A stretch of DNA of 52,815 bases from Candidatus Uhrbacteria bacterium (GCA_013204385.1 JABMNY010000029.1:1-52815), one strand, 5' to 3'; positions 18,578 to 27,171 are shown, counted from the stretch's first letter. The notes: generated by a model not told the origin, from the letters alone. Numbers and translations: made by a program.

Positions 18578-18605
18578 ATTTCTTCGCTAATCTTAGCGAA
18601 GAAAT
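18578..18605. promoter_or_regulatory. 28-base perfect inverted repeat directly upstream of the -35 box
   Basis: ATTTCTTCGCTAA-TC-TTAGCGAAGAAAT, arms of 13 bases. Its edge is three bases from the -35 element of the surface operon, in activator-site position. It has no T-run on the minus strand, so a binding site is more likely than a terminator. Confidence 0.5.
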
Positions 18606-18734
18606 CAACGTTCTTTTTCCGGAAAGTAAACAAATTGAGATCTTTTAGTCAATTCTTCAAGCATTTTCGACACTTATCCCCAAATGTCCATCTTTGTCCA
18701 GTCTAGTGTGGACAAATATATCGATTTTCTTCAA

Positions 18735-18750
18735 TGTTTCACGTGGAACA
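18735..18750. promoter_or_regulatory. parS-like ParB binding site 1
   Basis: TGTTTCACGTGGAACA; its complement TGTTCCACGTGAAACA is identical to the parS sequence known from Bacillus subtilis. ParB spreads from parS to organise and segregate the origin region. No parA/parB gene is in the window. Confidence 0.8.
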
Positions 18751-18784
18751 AAATAAACACACCAGTTGACTGGTGTGTTTATTT
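18751..18784. terminator. Bidirectional terminator after the HAD hydrolase gene
   Basis: AAATAAACACACCAGT/ACTGGTGTGTTTATTT perfect stem with A/T flanks, adjoining the parS-like site. The rest of 18606-18881 holds no gene that I can see. Confidence 0.75.
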
Positions 18785-18881
18785 TAAAACTGATTGATTT
18801 TTTCTACAGACTTCTTATGTGCACAAAAGAGCTTCTTTCAACTGACCAACAAACGAACTTAATCTATTATATTATGTGGAA

Positions 18882-19541
18882 CTACATGCCTAACCCCTCA
18901 AGGACTTCGATTACACCCTCAAGGCTTTCGAGAACATAATCTGCTTCATCGAAACCTTTTCTTTCAGCAAAGGCGGTTGGAACAGCTATCACAGTACAGT
19001 TTGCTCGCTTTCCAGAAACAGTCCCACTACTTGAGTCTTCGAATACAATGCAATCTGACGGCATGCATTGTATTAAATTTGCTCCTAGTAGATAAGGATC
19101 TGGTTCAGGTTTTCCTTTCGGACTCACTTCTGCAGTCACTCTTATATCAAAATAACTTGATATTCCCAAAAGTTCTAGATTTATCGAGGCATTTTCAGAA
19201 TTCGAGCTCGTTACTAAACATTTCTTATAACCTCTGCTGCTTACCCAACTTAGAAGATCCTTCGCACCTGGCATGAAGTCTATTTCTTTATTGAGTATGT
19301 TTCTGAACCGAATGTAAAATTCTTGCTTGAAATGCTCTTTATCAATTAATAAACCACATTGTTCAACAATATAGCGAGACCAGTAGTCACTTTCTGTACC
19401 GAGAATATTTGAGTGAATCTGATTAGTAAATGTGCCACCATACGCTAAGCAAACTTCTTGAAAAACTTTGTGAGCAACCGTTTCAGAATTGATTAACAAG
19501 CCATCCATATCAAAAAGGAAGCCGATCTTTTCTTTGTTCAT
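18882..19541 (-). CDS. HAD-superfamily hydrolase (beta-phosphoglucomutase/phosphatase-like)
   Basis: 219 aa. Motif I FDMDGLLINSE (10-20, nucleophile Asp plus acid/base Asp), motif II with a Ser/Thr in CLVTSSNSENAS (about 113-124), motif III Lys in SPKGKPEPDPYLLG (about 140-153) and motif IV FEDSSSG (about 163-169). This is the subfamily-I HAD layout with a helical cap, as in beta-phosphoglucomutase and small sugar-phosphate or nucleotide phosphatases. Substrate not deducible. Codon use is A/T-rich, unlike the C-ending accessory genes. The gene is flanked on both sides by parS-like sites. Confidence 0.8.
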   Translation of the reverse strand: MNKEKIGFLFDMDGLLINSETVAHKVFQEVCLAYGGTFTNQIHSNILGTESDYWSRYIVEQCGLLIDKEHFKQEFYIRFRNILNKEIDFMPGAKDLLSWVSSRGYKKCLVTSSNSENASINLELLGISSYFDIRVTAEVSPKGKPEPDPYLLGANLIQCMPSDCIVFEDSSSGTVSGKRANCTVIAVPTAFAERKGFDEADYVLESLEGVIEVLEGLGM

Positions 19542-19546
19542 ATATA

Positions 19547-19562
19547 TGTTTCACGTGAAACG
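19547..19562. promoter_or_regulatory. parS-like ParB binding site 2
   Basis: TGTTTCACGTGAAACG, 15 of 16 matches to the parS consensus with a perfect 14-base palindromic core. It sits between the HAD gene start and tRNA-Arg, 812 bases from site 1. Confidence 0.8.
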
Positions 19563-19565
19563 TTC

Positions 19566-19640
19566 TGGTGTCCCTGGAGGGAATCGAACCCCCATCGTCA
19601 GCTTAGGACGCTACCGCTCTATCCGTTGAGCTACAGAGAC
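19566..19640 (-). tRNA. tRNA-Arg(CCT)
   Basis: Acceptor GTCTCTG/CAGGGAC, D-arm GCTC/GAGC, anticodon loop GTCCTAA (CCT), T-arm GGGGG-TTCGATT-CCCTC, encoded CCA. The anticodon stem has a mismatch at 27-43. Acceptor and T-arm closely match the split tRNA-Arg at 33119-33458. Confidence 0.92.
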
Positions 19641-19735
19641 ATATTATGTGTCGTAAAATGACTGACCCGAAACCATGTTATACTTATCACAAGGCGACAT
19701 CATAGTACGCCACACCCCATTCACCGTCAAAACTT

Positions 19736-20848
19736 ATGACTACTGAAATTATTCTCGCATTCTCTCTTATTTTAGCTGTTATTCTCTTGATACAGCAGTT
19801 CTTAAAAAAGAAACCCTCCCAAGAAGCCTTTGACCCGCAGCTCTTTAACCTTATTAATGATCTTCGAAAAGAGATTCAAGACACGACAAGTTCCGGACGA
19901 AAAGAAATGGAAGGAAAGCTAGATAACATGCACCAACGACTTGTACAAAACATGCAGGAATCTTCTTCAACATTACAGAAGCATTTTACACATACATCAG
20001 GGATCATTCAGGGGGTCACAGAAAAACTCACAAAATTAGATGAAACCAATAAGCAGGTTTTGAATTTTTCTGAACAGCTTCAAAGTCTTGAAAACATTTT
20101 AAAAAATCCAAAGCAACGAGGAATTCTTGGAGAGTATTGGCTCGAGACACTTCTTAATCAAGTTCTTCCTCCTGGTAATTTCCAAATGCAGTATCAATTG
20201 GGGACTGATGAGAAGACTGGACAAGCTCTCATTCCTGACGCTGTCATCTTTATTAAAGAAATGTTGATACCTATTGACGCAAAGTTCTCACTCGAAAATT
20301 ACAATAAGATTAGCCAAGAAACGGACTCTGCTCGTAGAGAACAACTTGAAAAAGTTTTCAAATCAGATGTAAAAATGCGGATCGATGAAACCTCAAAATA
20401 CATCCAGACACAAAAGGGAACGAGTAACTTTGCGTTTATGTTTGTGCCAGCAGAAGGCGTTTATCATAGCCTTATAAGTGAATCTGTCGGAACAGTACGT
20501 GTAAATTCTCGAAATCTGCTGGAATACGCATTTGAAAAAGGTGTCATGATTGTTTCTCCGACATCGTTTTTTGCCTATCTTCAAACCGTGATTCTTGGGC
20601 TTCGAGCGCTTCAAATTGAAGATTCGGTCAAAGATATTCAAAAACAGGCTGAAAATTTGATGCGTCACATGAAAGCCTATGAAGAACATCACAATAGACT
20701 TGGAAAACACCTTGAAACAACTGTTCGTGCCTATTCAGCATCTTCGGGAGAACTCAGAAAGATTGACAAGGATATTTACAAAATCACTGAAGGAGTGGCA
20801 GGAAAAGAAATGGATCCAACCGAATTGTCCTTCCCAACAATTGAGTAA
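19736..20848 (+). CDS. rmuC: DNA recombination protein RmuC
   Basis: 370 aa. An N-terminal transmembrane helix (IILAFSLILAVILLIQQFL) is followed by a coiled coil (about 40-125). The RmuC nuclease-like core includes GILGEYWLETLLNQVLPPGNF, PDAVIFIKEMLIPIDAKFSLENY (the conserved IDAKF) and FMFVPAEGVYHSLI. RmuC family proteins limit DNA inversions and are related to restriction-endonuclease folds. Length is shorter than the E. coli protein (about 475 aa) but complete for CPR-like members. The start ATG follows tRNA-Arg in a divergent position. The promoter of rpsT begins directly after its stop. Confidence 0.9.
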   Translation: MTTEIILAFSLILAVILLIQQFLKKKPSQEAFDPQLFNLINDLRKEIQDTTSSGRKEMEGKLDNMHQRLVQNMQESSSTLQKHFTHTSGIIQGVTEKLTKLDETNKQVLNFSEQLQSLENILKNPKQRGILGEYWLETLLNQVLPPGNFQMQYQLGTDEKTGQALIPDAVIFIKEMLIPIDAKFSLENYNKISQETDSARREQLEKVFKSDVKMRIDETSKYIQTQKGTSNFAFMFVPAEGVYHSLISESVGTVRVNSRNLLEYAFEKGVMIVSPTSFFAYLQTVILGLRALQIEDSVKDIQKQAENLMRHMKAYEEHHNRLGKHLETTVRAYSASSGELRKIDKDIYKITEGVAGKEMDPTELSFPTIE

Positions 20849-20853
20849 AGCCA

Positions 20854-20881
20854 TTGACAGCCGAGGACATTTCGCTATACT
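20854..20881 (+). promoter_or_regulatory. Promoter of rpsT
   Basis: TTGACA (20854-20859), 16-base spacer, TATACT (20876-20881). The leader is about 50 nt. Confidence 0.75.
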
Positions 20882-20938
20882 ATCCCTGTCTTGAGTCCAA
20901 CATTTGTTAATCTTACATCCAAATTAAAGAGCTAAGTT

Positions 20939-21208
20939 ATGCCAAATCTACAGAATGCAAAGAAGGCGCTGCGCCAAAGCATTAAACGAGGACAGCGAAA
21001 TAAAATTGTAAAAGCAGAAATCCACTCACTTCGCGTAAAAGTTCGAAAAGCTCTTACAGCAAAGAACGTCGAGGAAGCCACCGAGACTGCACGTCTTGTT
21101 GGAAAGAAACTTGATAAGGCTGTTCAAAAGAACGTCTACAAGCGAAATACTGTTGCTCGATACAAATCCCGCATCATGAAAAAGATCAACGCCCTCAAAA
21201 AAGCGTAA
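20939..21208 (+). CDS. rpsT: Small ribosomal subunit protein S20
   Basis: 89 aa, highly basic, starting MPNLQNAKKALRQSIKRGQRNK and ending KSRIMKKINALKKA, with the three-helix S20 pattern. It binds 16S rRNA in the lower body of the 30S subunit. Own promoter, monocistronic, followed by a perfect terminator shared with convergent holA. Confidence 0.95.
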   Translation: MPNLQNAKKALRQSIKRGQRNKIVKAEIHSLRVKVRKALTAKNVEEATETARLVGKKLDKAVQKNVYKRNTVARYKSRIMKKINALKKA

Positions 21209-21211
21209 TCA

Positions 21212-21241
21212 AAATAACAGACCCGTACGGGTCTGTTATTT
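21212..21241. terminator. Bidirectional terminator between rpsT and holA
   Basis: AAATAACAGACCCGT/ACGGGTCTGTTATTT, a perfect 30-base palindrome with T-rich ends on both strands. It touches the holA stop codon. Confidence 0.9.
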
Positions 21242-22215
21242 TATTGAGTCAGTTTTATTGTTGCTAGATCAACGGCCATGTCGGCATTGATTTGGCCTGT
21301 CTTTAACTGATAATCACTCTCAAACAAGAAGTCATGCACGGATTTTAATTGAGCGAGTGAAAATGCTCGAGATTGTGCCAATGCTTTTTGCGCGACAAAT
21401 GGATGGATGTTAAGTGTGTCGGCAAGTTCTTGCTTTGTGGCTTGTGGATGCTCTTCAAGAAGTCCTTTTGCTCCGAGTAAGATGCGTACCTGTCTTCCTA
21501 GCATTGTGAGTAGGTAATGATCGTTTGCTCCGCTCCACCGTTCTTCTTGTAAAAGACGAATTGCCTCCGTAGGACGACGTTGAGAAACCGCATCAATCAG
21601 TTGAAAAATCTTTCCTTCAAAACTCGCACGCACAAGCTCCTCAACCATTGCGATTGAAATCGTTTCTGTATTTGCGTATGCGACGAGCTTCCCAATCTCA
21701 TTATCCATCTGCCACAAGTCTGCTCCAACGCGCTCCACAAGTACTCTGAGTGCACTGACATCGATTGTTCCGCGATGCTCCTTCACTCGATCCTTCACCC
21801 AACTCGTGAGCTCGGAACCTTGAAGTTGTGGAAACGGATAGTGATGCACTTCTGCAACGTCTACGAGTGCCTTGAATAGTGGCTTTTTTTCGAGTGCTTT
21901 AGGTTCCGTGGACTCCCAAAAGATGACAATAGTTGAATCTGGTGTTTTTGTAAAACCATCAATCCAAATTTGCATCTCAGGTTTTTTAACCTGCCCAATG
22001 AGATCTTTTAACACGACCATACGTTTGGTCCCAAGAAAGGGGAGTGCGTGCACAGCTCCCAATATATCCCCCACATCCGCCCCCTTTCTCCCAATAGTCG
22101 AAAACTCGGCAATATTGAGTCCTGTTGAATCAAATTTCTGTCGGAATGTCTTAATCATGAGATGAACTTTCTCAGACGCTCGAAATCCATCATCTCCGTA
22201 AATAAATATCAGCAT
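21241..22215 (-). CDS. holA: DNA polymerase III delta subunit (clamp loader)
   Basis: 324 aa. N-terminal MLIFIYGDDGFRASEKV matches the HolA start (FLLYGEDxFR pattern). This is followed by LPFLGTKRMVVLKDLIG (domain I), the WMDNEIGKL-like helix (DLWQMDNEIGKLVAYA) and the C-terminal collar HPFVAQKALAQSRAFSLAQL. HolA opens and loads the sliding clamp in the DnaX complex. It starts three bases after the polA stop, so it is cotranscribed with polA. Confidence 0.9.
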   Translation of the reverse strand: MLIFIYGDDGFRASEKVHLMIKTFRQKFDSTGLNIAEFSTIGRKGADVGDILGAVHALPFLGTKRMVVLKDLIGQVKKPEMQIWIDGFTKTPDSTIVIFWESTEPKALEKKPLFKALVDVAEVHHYPFPQLQGSELTSWVKDRVKEHRGTIDVSALRVLVERVGADLWQMDNEIGKLVAYANTETISIAMVEELVRASFEGKIFQLIDAVSQRRPTEAIRLLQEERWSGANDHYLLTMLGRQVRILLGAKGLLEEHPQATKQELADTLNIHPFVAQKALAQSRAFSLAQLKSVHDFLFESDYQLKTGQINADMAVDLATIKLTQ

Positions 22216-22218
22216 AGT

Positions 22219-24837
22219 TTATTTCAATTCTCCCCAGTTTGTCCCCGTCTCCACATCAACTACGAGAGGCACGTCGAAGTTTGCCACACTCTCCATCATT
22301 TCTCGAACTCCTTGTACCACGGGAACAACCGCTTCTTTATCGACTTCCAACAAAATTTCGTCGTGCACTTGAAGCAACATCTTTGCGGGCCACTTTGATG
22401 TTTGAAGCCAACCGTCTACGCGCAACATCGCCATCTTCATAATGTCCGCTGCGGTTCCTTGCACTGGCATATTAATCGCCATACGTTCTGCAGAGGCCAC
22501 AAGCATTGGAACTCCTGACTGAATTTCAGGTAAATAGCGTCTACGGCCAAAAAGTGTCTCTACATAACCTTCAGAATGCGCTTTCGCTTTTGTTTCATCC
22601 AAATACGTCCGAATCGCAGAATGAATTTCAAAATAACGTTCAATGAACTCTTTCGCTTCTGTCATGGTGAGTCCTGTTGATTTTGAAAGTGCTCGAGGGC
22701 CCATTCCATACAGCACCCCAAAGTTAATCGCTTTTGCTGCACGTCGTTGTTCCTTGGTCACTTGATCCTCAGAAACTCCCCAAACTTCCGCAGCTGTTCG
22801 TGTGTGAATATCTGCTCCGTCTTGAAACGCTTTGATGAATGGTTCGTCGTGCGCAATGACAGCCGCAAGGCGCAGTTCGATCTGACTATAATCCACGGCA
22901 ACCAACACCTTTCCGCGCGGGACAACAAATGCTTTACGAATCTCTCTTCCTAACTCTGTCTTGATTGGAATATTTTGAAGGTTTGGGTCTGACGAAGAAA
23001 GTCTCCCCGTCGCAGCAACAGTCTGATTAAAGCTTGTATGAATACGACCGTCTTTTGCAACCAACTTTGGCAATGCCTCCACGTACGTCGACTGCAATTT
23101 AGAAAGTTCACGGTATTCTGAAATGAGTGGAATAATTTCATGTGACCCCCAAAGCTTTTCCAACTCAGGAGCGGCAGTCGAGTATCCCGTTTTTGTCTTC
23201 TTAATTCCTTTTGTTGGAAGCAATAATGTCTCAAACAAAATTTCTGCAAGCTGAGAAGGGGAGTTTACATTAAACTCGACCCCCGCAAACCCAATAATCT
23301 TTGTTGTGAGGACAGCAATATTCTTAGCGAGACTCTTTGAAAACACAGCGAGACTCTTTGAATCAAGCTCAATTCCTTGAGACTCCATTTTGTAGAGAAT
23401 AGGAAGCAGAGGCATCTCAATTTCATCAAACACCTTCTCAGCACCCGCCGTCTTCAGTTCTCCACGCATTTTTATTGCGAGTTTTGGCAATCCAGAGACT
23501 ATCTGACCAAAACGTTCATAGTCCTTCTCTTTTGAAAATGTCTCTGGAACTTCTGCACCTGATCGACCAAGCCACGTATGCATGGCTCCCGCAAGATCAT
23601 GTGCGCGAGAACCGGAATGAAGTAGGTACGATGCGATCATCACATCAAAAGCGAGGGGGGTGAGAACAGTACCCATTTCGTGCATGAGCCCTTTCAAATC
23701 ATGGCCGATAATCCCTTTCGATTTTTGAAGCACTTGAACAACGCTTAAAAGCACCGCTTGTGAAGGATTTGGAATCACAAATGTATGCGTTCCATCTGTG
23801 AACCCTACTGCTGCGAGCGTTGCCCCAAACAAGTCGGCTGGTTGCTTTGCGATCAAAACGCCAAGCATTTTTCCATGATCGATTCCTGCCCCTATGAGAG
23901 ACATATCCTTAATCACCTGCACCTGAACTTTCTCCTCCTCACTTTTTTTCACTATCTTTACCTTCTCCTCTTTCTCTCCATGCTTTCGCAAGAGTGACCG
24001 AAACTCAAGATCGCGATACAACTTCATTAACTTCGTCTCGTCAGGCGCCCCTAGCTTTGCAGACTCAAAAGAAAAAGGAAACTTCATATCACGCACAATT
24101 TCAACGAGCTGAAGAGAGAGTTTGATAAGTTCCTCTTGTCCACGCAGTTTCTTCGCGTATTTTTCTTCTATAATATTGATGTTCTCAAGAATCCCTGTGA
24201 TCGTCTGATATTTTTGTAATAAGAGGATTGCCGTCTTTTCTCCAATCCCTGCTAGACCTGGAATATTATCTGATGGATCTCCACGCAATGCTTTATAATC
24301 GATCAATTGATCTGGAGTGAGACCATAACGCTCCTCAACAGCGGCCACGTCATATAATTTTGTTTCACTGATCCCTTTCTTGAACGTAAGAACTTGTGTG
24401 TGCTCATCAACAAGCTGAAGACTATCTAAATCTCCCGTCACAATGAGCGCACGCATCCCAATCTCTCCTGCCATTTTGGAGAGCGTGCCAATAATATCGT
24501 CCGCTTCAAACCCAGGAACCTCAATCGAGGGGATTCCAAATGCGTTAAGAATTTCTTGAATAAGTGGTATCTGATCGTAAAGCTCCTGTTCTTTTTTTTC
24601 ACGATGACCTTTGTAGTCCGCATAAATCTCATTGCGAAATGTTCCACCAGGAACATCCCAAGCAACCGCCATATATTCAGGCTTTTGAAGCTCGATCATT
24701 TTTTCAACAATCATTGTAAATCCGTATGCGGCGTTTACAACAAGACCGTCTTTGGTCGTCAAAGGGGGGATCGCGTGCCAAGCCCGATGAAGCAAGGCAT
24801 TACCGTCTAATAATAGGATCGTTTCTTGATTTTTCAT
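22219..24837 (-). CDS. polA: DNA polymerase I
   Basis: Start moved from 24885 to the ATG at 24837 (MKNQETILLLDGNALLHRAWHAI), 872 aa. The N-terminal 5'-nuclease contains VTGDLDSLQLV and RGDPSDNIPGLAGIGEKTA. The middle 3'-5' exonuclease-like domain lacks the DxE motif and NxxxD, so proofreading is probably absent, as in Taq and Bst polymerases. The polymerase domain has motif A DYSQIELRLAA, motif B RRAAKAINFGVLYGMG and motif C QVHDEILLEV. Function: Okazaki fragment maturation and repair. It follows the trmB-like gene on the same strand and is coupled to holA. Confidence 0.95.
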   Translation of the reverse strand: MKNQETILLLDGNALLHRAWHAIPPLTTKDGLVVNAAYGFTMIVEKMIELQKPEYMAVAWDVPGGTFRNEIYADYKGHREKKEQELYDQIPLIQEILNAFGIPSIEVPGFEADDIIGTLSKMAGEIGMRALIVTGDLDSLQLVDEHTQVLTFKKGISETKLYDVAAVEERYGLTPDQLIDYKALRGDPSDNIPGLAGIGEKTAILLLQKYQTITGILENINIIEEKYAKKLRGQEELIKLSLQLVEIVRDMKFPFSFESAKLGAPDETKLMKLYRDLEFRSLLRKHGEKEEKVKIVKKSEEEKVQVQVIKDMSLIGAGIDHGKMLGVLIAKQPADLFGATLAAVGFTDGTHTFVIPNPSQAVLLSVVQVLQKSKGIIGHDLKGLMHEMGTVLTPLAFDVMIASYLLHSGSRAHDLAGAMHTWLGRSGAEVPETFSKEKDYERFGQIVSGLPKLAIKMRGELKTAGAEKVFDEIEMPLLPILYKMESQGIELDSKSLAVFSKSLAKNIAVLTTKIIGFAGVEFNVNSPSQLAEILFETLLLPTKGIKKTKTGYSTAAPELEKLWGSHEIIPLISEYRELSKLQSTYVEALPKLVAKDGRIHTSFNQTVAATGRLSSSDPNLQNIPIKTELGREIRKAFVVPRGKVLVAVDYSQIELRLAAVIAHDEPFIKAFQDGADIHTRTAAEVWGVSEDQVTKEQRRAAKAINFGVLYGMGPRALSKSTGLTMTEAKEFIERYFEIHSAIRTYLDETKAKAHSEGYVETLFGRRRYLPEIQSGVPMLVASAERMAINMPVQGTAADIMKMAMLRVDGWLQTSKWPAKMLLQVHDEILLEVDKEAVVPVVQGVREMMESVANFDVPLVVDVETGTNWGELK

Positions 24838-24891
24838 GCTTGCAGTGTACCAATCGTCTAATCGAAAAGCCAGGCATGAAGACATGGCTTT

Positions 24892-25653
24892 TTAAACGCA
24901 TACTTTGGCATTCTCCCACACAAGATCAAAGAGCGTTTTGTATGTTGTCGCAACATCACCACTCGCAAGAATGATAATCGTGTTTTCTTTTCGTGTTGTT
25001 ATAAATGCGACTTGATCTGCAAAAATGATAACAGTTGCGGGAAGTTCTATGTCTGCAGGTAAAATCCGAGATTCACGTAATTCGTCAGAGTCCTTTCGAA
25101 TAATATTCATCGCATCCTTTCCGCTTCTAATAAGTTGTCGACTTTTGATTCCACGTTTTTTTCTCTCTTCAACAATACGTTTTACTAAGTATGGCTCTTT
25201 CACGTAGTCCAAAAGACCCGTTCCAGATGTAATCAAACGGTATTCTTGCACTCCTGAATCTAATAATTGTTTCCAGAGGCGCTTGAAACCTTCTGTTCCT
25301 TCGTAAAAAGTCACACCTGGAACTGTATGTGTTGTGTCTTGAAGAAGTTCGAGCTCTGACATGCTTTGTTCAAGCTCTCTTTCTCGTTCCTTCATTTTTT
25401 CCAACAGTCGAGTTGGTGTTTCAGGAAAGTAAACGATTGCAGATTTATTTTTTCCTTCCCGAAATACACCACCCTGCTTTAGTTTTTCTAAAATTGGATA
25501 AAGGGTTGTACGTGGCAATTCTGTTCGACGAGCCAGTTCAAGCACAGTCGAAGACCCCAACTCCAATCCAGCCAAGTACACCTTCGCTTCTTTTTCATCG
25601 AGACCGTACGCCTCGAGACCAGCAATGAGCTCTGGAGGGTATTGCATCTGCAT
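24892..25653 (-). CDS. TrmB-family transcriptional regulator
   Basis: 253 aa. An N-terminal winged helix (about 10-75; LDEKEAKVYLAGLELGSSTVLELARRTELPRTTLYPILEKL) matches the TrmB family. A short coiled coil follows (about 85-105), then a PLD-like C-terminal effector region (about 110-250; VTFYEGTEGFKRLWKQLL ... VIIFADQVAFITTRKE). CPR genomes carry many such regulators; ligands are mostly unknown. The start could also be the third codon (Met, 25647). A perfect TTGTCGAA/TTCGACAA inverted repeat just upstream may be its own operator. It lies upstream of polA by about 55 bases. Confidence 0.85.
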   Translation of the reverse strand: MQMQYPPELIAGLEAYGLDEKEAKVYLAGLELGSSTVLELARRTELPRTTLYPILEKLKQGGVFREGKNKSAIVYFPETPTRLLEKMKERERELEQSMSELELLQDTTHTVPGVTFYEGTEGFKRLWKQLLDSGVQEYRLITSGTGLLDYVKEPYLVKRIVEERKKRGIKSRQLIRSGKDAMNIIRKDSDELRESRILPADIELPATVIIFADQVAFITTRKENTIIILASGDVATTYKTLFDLVWENAKVCV

Positions 25654-25693
25654 ATACTTTACGATCCCACAGTAATTCTACCTAGTCAAAACA

Positions 25694-25712
25694 TTGTCGA
25701 ACTATTCGACAA
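25694..25712. promoter_or_regulatory. Inverted repeat, likely operator between trmB-like and DUF3307 genes
   Basis: TTGTCGAA-CTA-TTCGACAA, perfect 8-base arms, 41 bases upstream of the TrmB-like start in the divergent spacer. Assignment to TrmB autoregulation is inference. Confidence 0.5.
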
Positions 25713-25790
25713 CACCTATATGCTCTTTTCTACATACTTGCTAAGTTGTAGATAGTCCGATATCCAGTCGGTACTTCAAAGGAGAGCATC

Positions 25791-26129
25791 ATGAGTCTCG
25801 CGCTCCCACTCGTCCGATTTCTCGTCTATATGGCGCTCCATATGATCGGGGACTTCCCATTCCAAAGTCCTTGGATGATTCAAGGAAAGGAGACAAGTTG
25901 GGAAGTGTTGGTCTACCACTGCATGACCTACACTGCGATGTTCGTCCTAGGCCTCCTCCACCCAGAGCTGGCTAGTCACATCACCGTACAAGGACTTGCC
26001 CTCATCTTCGTAAGCCACATCCTCATTGATGCTGCCAAAGCACGATGGAAGTGGATCAAGCAGATCTGGGTCGATCAGCTCCTGCACTTCTCCATGATTG
26101 CTCTGGCAATCCTCCTTGGGTGGATGTAG
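25791..26129 (+). CDS. DUF3307 family small membrane protein
   Basis: 112 aa. HMIGDFPFQSPWMIQGKE near the N-terminus and H-x3-Y plus a second SHILIDAAKARW motif are the DUF3307 signature. Four hydrophobic segments suggest an integral membrane protein; conserved His and Asp residues face each other in the family. Function is unknown. Excellent ribosome binding site AAGGAGA before ATG. Single-gene unit with own terminator and C-ending codons. Confidence 0.8.
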   Translation: MSLALPLVRFLVYMALHMIGDFPFQSPWMIQGKETSWEVLVYHCMTYTAMFVLGLLHPELASHITVQGLALIFVSHILIDAAKARWKWIKQIWVDQLLHFSMIALAILLGWM

Positions 26130-26143
26130 ATGATCTACCCACG

Positions 26144-26169
26144 CCCCGTCTCCTGCAGGCGGGATTTTT
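26144..26169 (+). terminator. Terminator of the DUF3307 gene
   Basis: CCCGTC/GGCGGG stem followed by ATTTTTC. Confidence 0.75.
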
Positions 26170-26180
26170 CTTTTTGGAAT

Positions 26181-26270
26181 AAAAAAACCCGCGTTCGTTC
26201 AGCACCCTTCAGAGGGGGTAAGCTGTGCGAAACGCGGGGGAGCAACGCTCACCGTGTGGAGCGAGGCTCA
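26181..26270 (-). terminator. Two-hairpin 3' element and terminator of the second high-GC gene
   Basis: On the minus strand: CTCGCTC...GAGCG hairpin, then a long hairpin with CCCGCGTT/AACGCGGG ends and CAGC/GCTG inside, followed by seven T. The order, spacing and much of the sequence match the element after the first high-GC gene (1-84): CGCTC-n-ACGGTGAGCG, then CCCGCG-n-TTCGC-n-CAGC. Confidence 0.7.
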
Positions 26271-26279
26271 GTTGTAGGC

Positions 26280-27171
26280 CTAGGAGGCCTGGGCGAAGGC
26301 CTGGGCGTAGTTGCCGGTGGCCTGGTTGCGGGGGACGGCCTGGACCTTCCAGCTCTCGTCGTTCCCACTGACCAGGACCAGGTGGCCGTTGGTGTTGCCG
26401 GTGGCGGTGATGCCGGGGATCACGACCTCCTCGCTCTGGAAGGTCCCGCCGTCGACGACCTGGAAGTCGGTGTCGAGGATGGTCATCTGACCGTCGGAGA
26501 CGACGGAGAGGGCGTGGCCAAGGCCGGTGTCGGCGCGGACCAGGTAGCTGTGCTTGTCGATTTCGACGGTCTCGAGCTCGTAGCCATCGGTGATGACTTC
26601 GTTGAGCTTCTTGGCGTCGAGGAGCGTATCGACCAGGTCGTTGGCGGGGACGATGGCGACGTGGTTGTCGCGCAGGATGCCGTAGTTCTCGTCGGTCGAG
26701 AGCTGGACGCTGGTGAATCGCAGGTTGGCGAAGCTCCAGTTGCCGTCCATGTCCTCGGTCAGGACCAGGGTGTTCCAGCGGCCGTAGAGCTGCTGACCCT
26801 CGTCGATGATGCCGATCGCCGCGGTGGCGAACTGCTTGGTGCCGGTGCTGTCCATGTAGGCCTTGATGGTCTTGCCGAGGCGGGTCGCCTTGAGGCTGTC
26901 CATCCCGCGGGTCGACTGGAGGCGGACCACGTAGATGCTCTTGGCGCCGAGATCGGCGGGGATGAACTTGAAGGGGATCTGGATGGCGTCCATCAGCTCG
27001 ATCTTGCCGTCCTTGCGGGGGCCGTGCTCGGCGCTGAACTCCACCGTCTCGAAGTCCTTGTCGAAGGCCATGCGCTGGATGGCGTCGGGGGTCATGCCGT
27101 CGTTGGTCTTGCCGTAGTCGTTGCCGGGGGGTCACGAAAGCCAGGAGGCTCAGGATCAGGGTCGGGTTCAT
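26280..27171 (-). CDS. Second high-GC protein of unknown function, frame disrupted near its N-terminus
   Basis: Family not recognised. The track ORF ends at 27095 (MTPDAIQRM), but that ATG has no ribosome site. The ATG at 27171 (MNPTLILSLLAFVTP) has GAGAGAAG upstream. The two frames join if the six-C run (sense) at 27126-27131 is five, giving ...FVTPGNDYGKTNDGMTPDAIQ. The hydrophobic start may be a signal peptide. The remaining roughly 280 residues look beta-rich (KFIPADLGAKSIYVVRLQ; NGHLVLVSGNDESWKVQAVPRN). GC is very high and codons end in C/G, like the gene at 87-1153, and the 3' structures are related. Whether the break is sequencing error, real mutation or recoding is open. Confidence 0.6.

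Noticed and set aside
18661-18690. DnaA box TTATCCCCA near parS site 1
   Set aside because: It differs from the consensus TTATCCACA at a critical position and is single.
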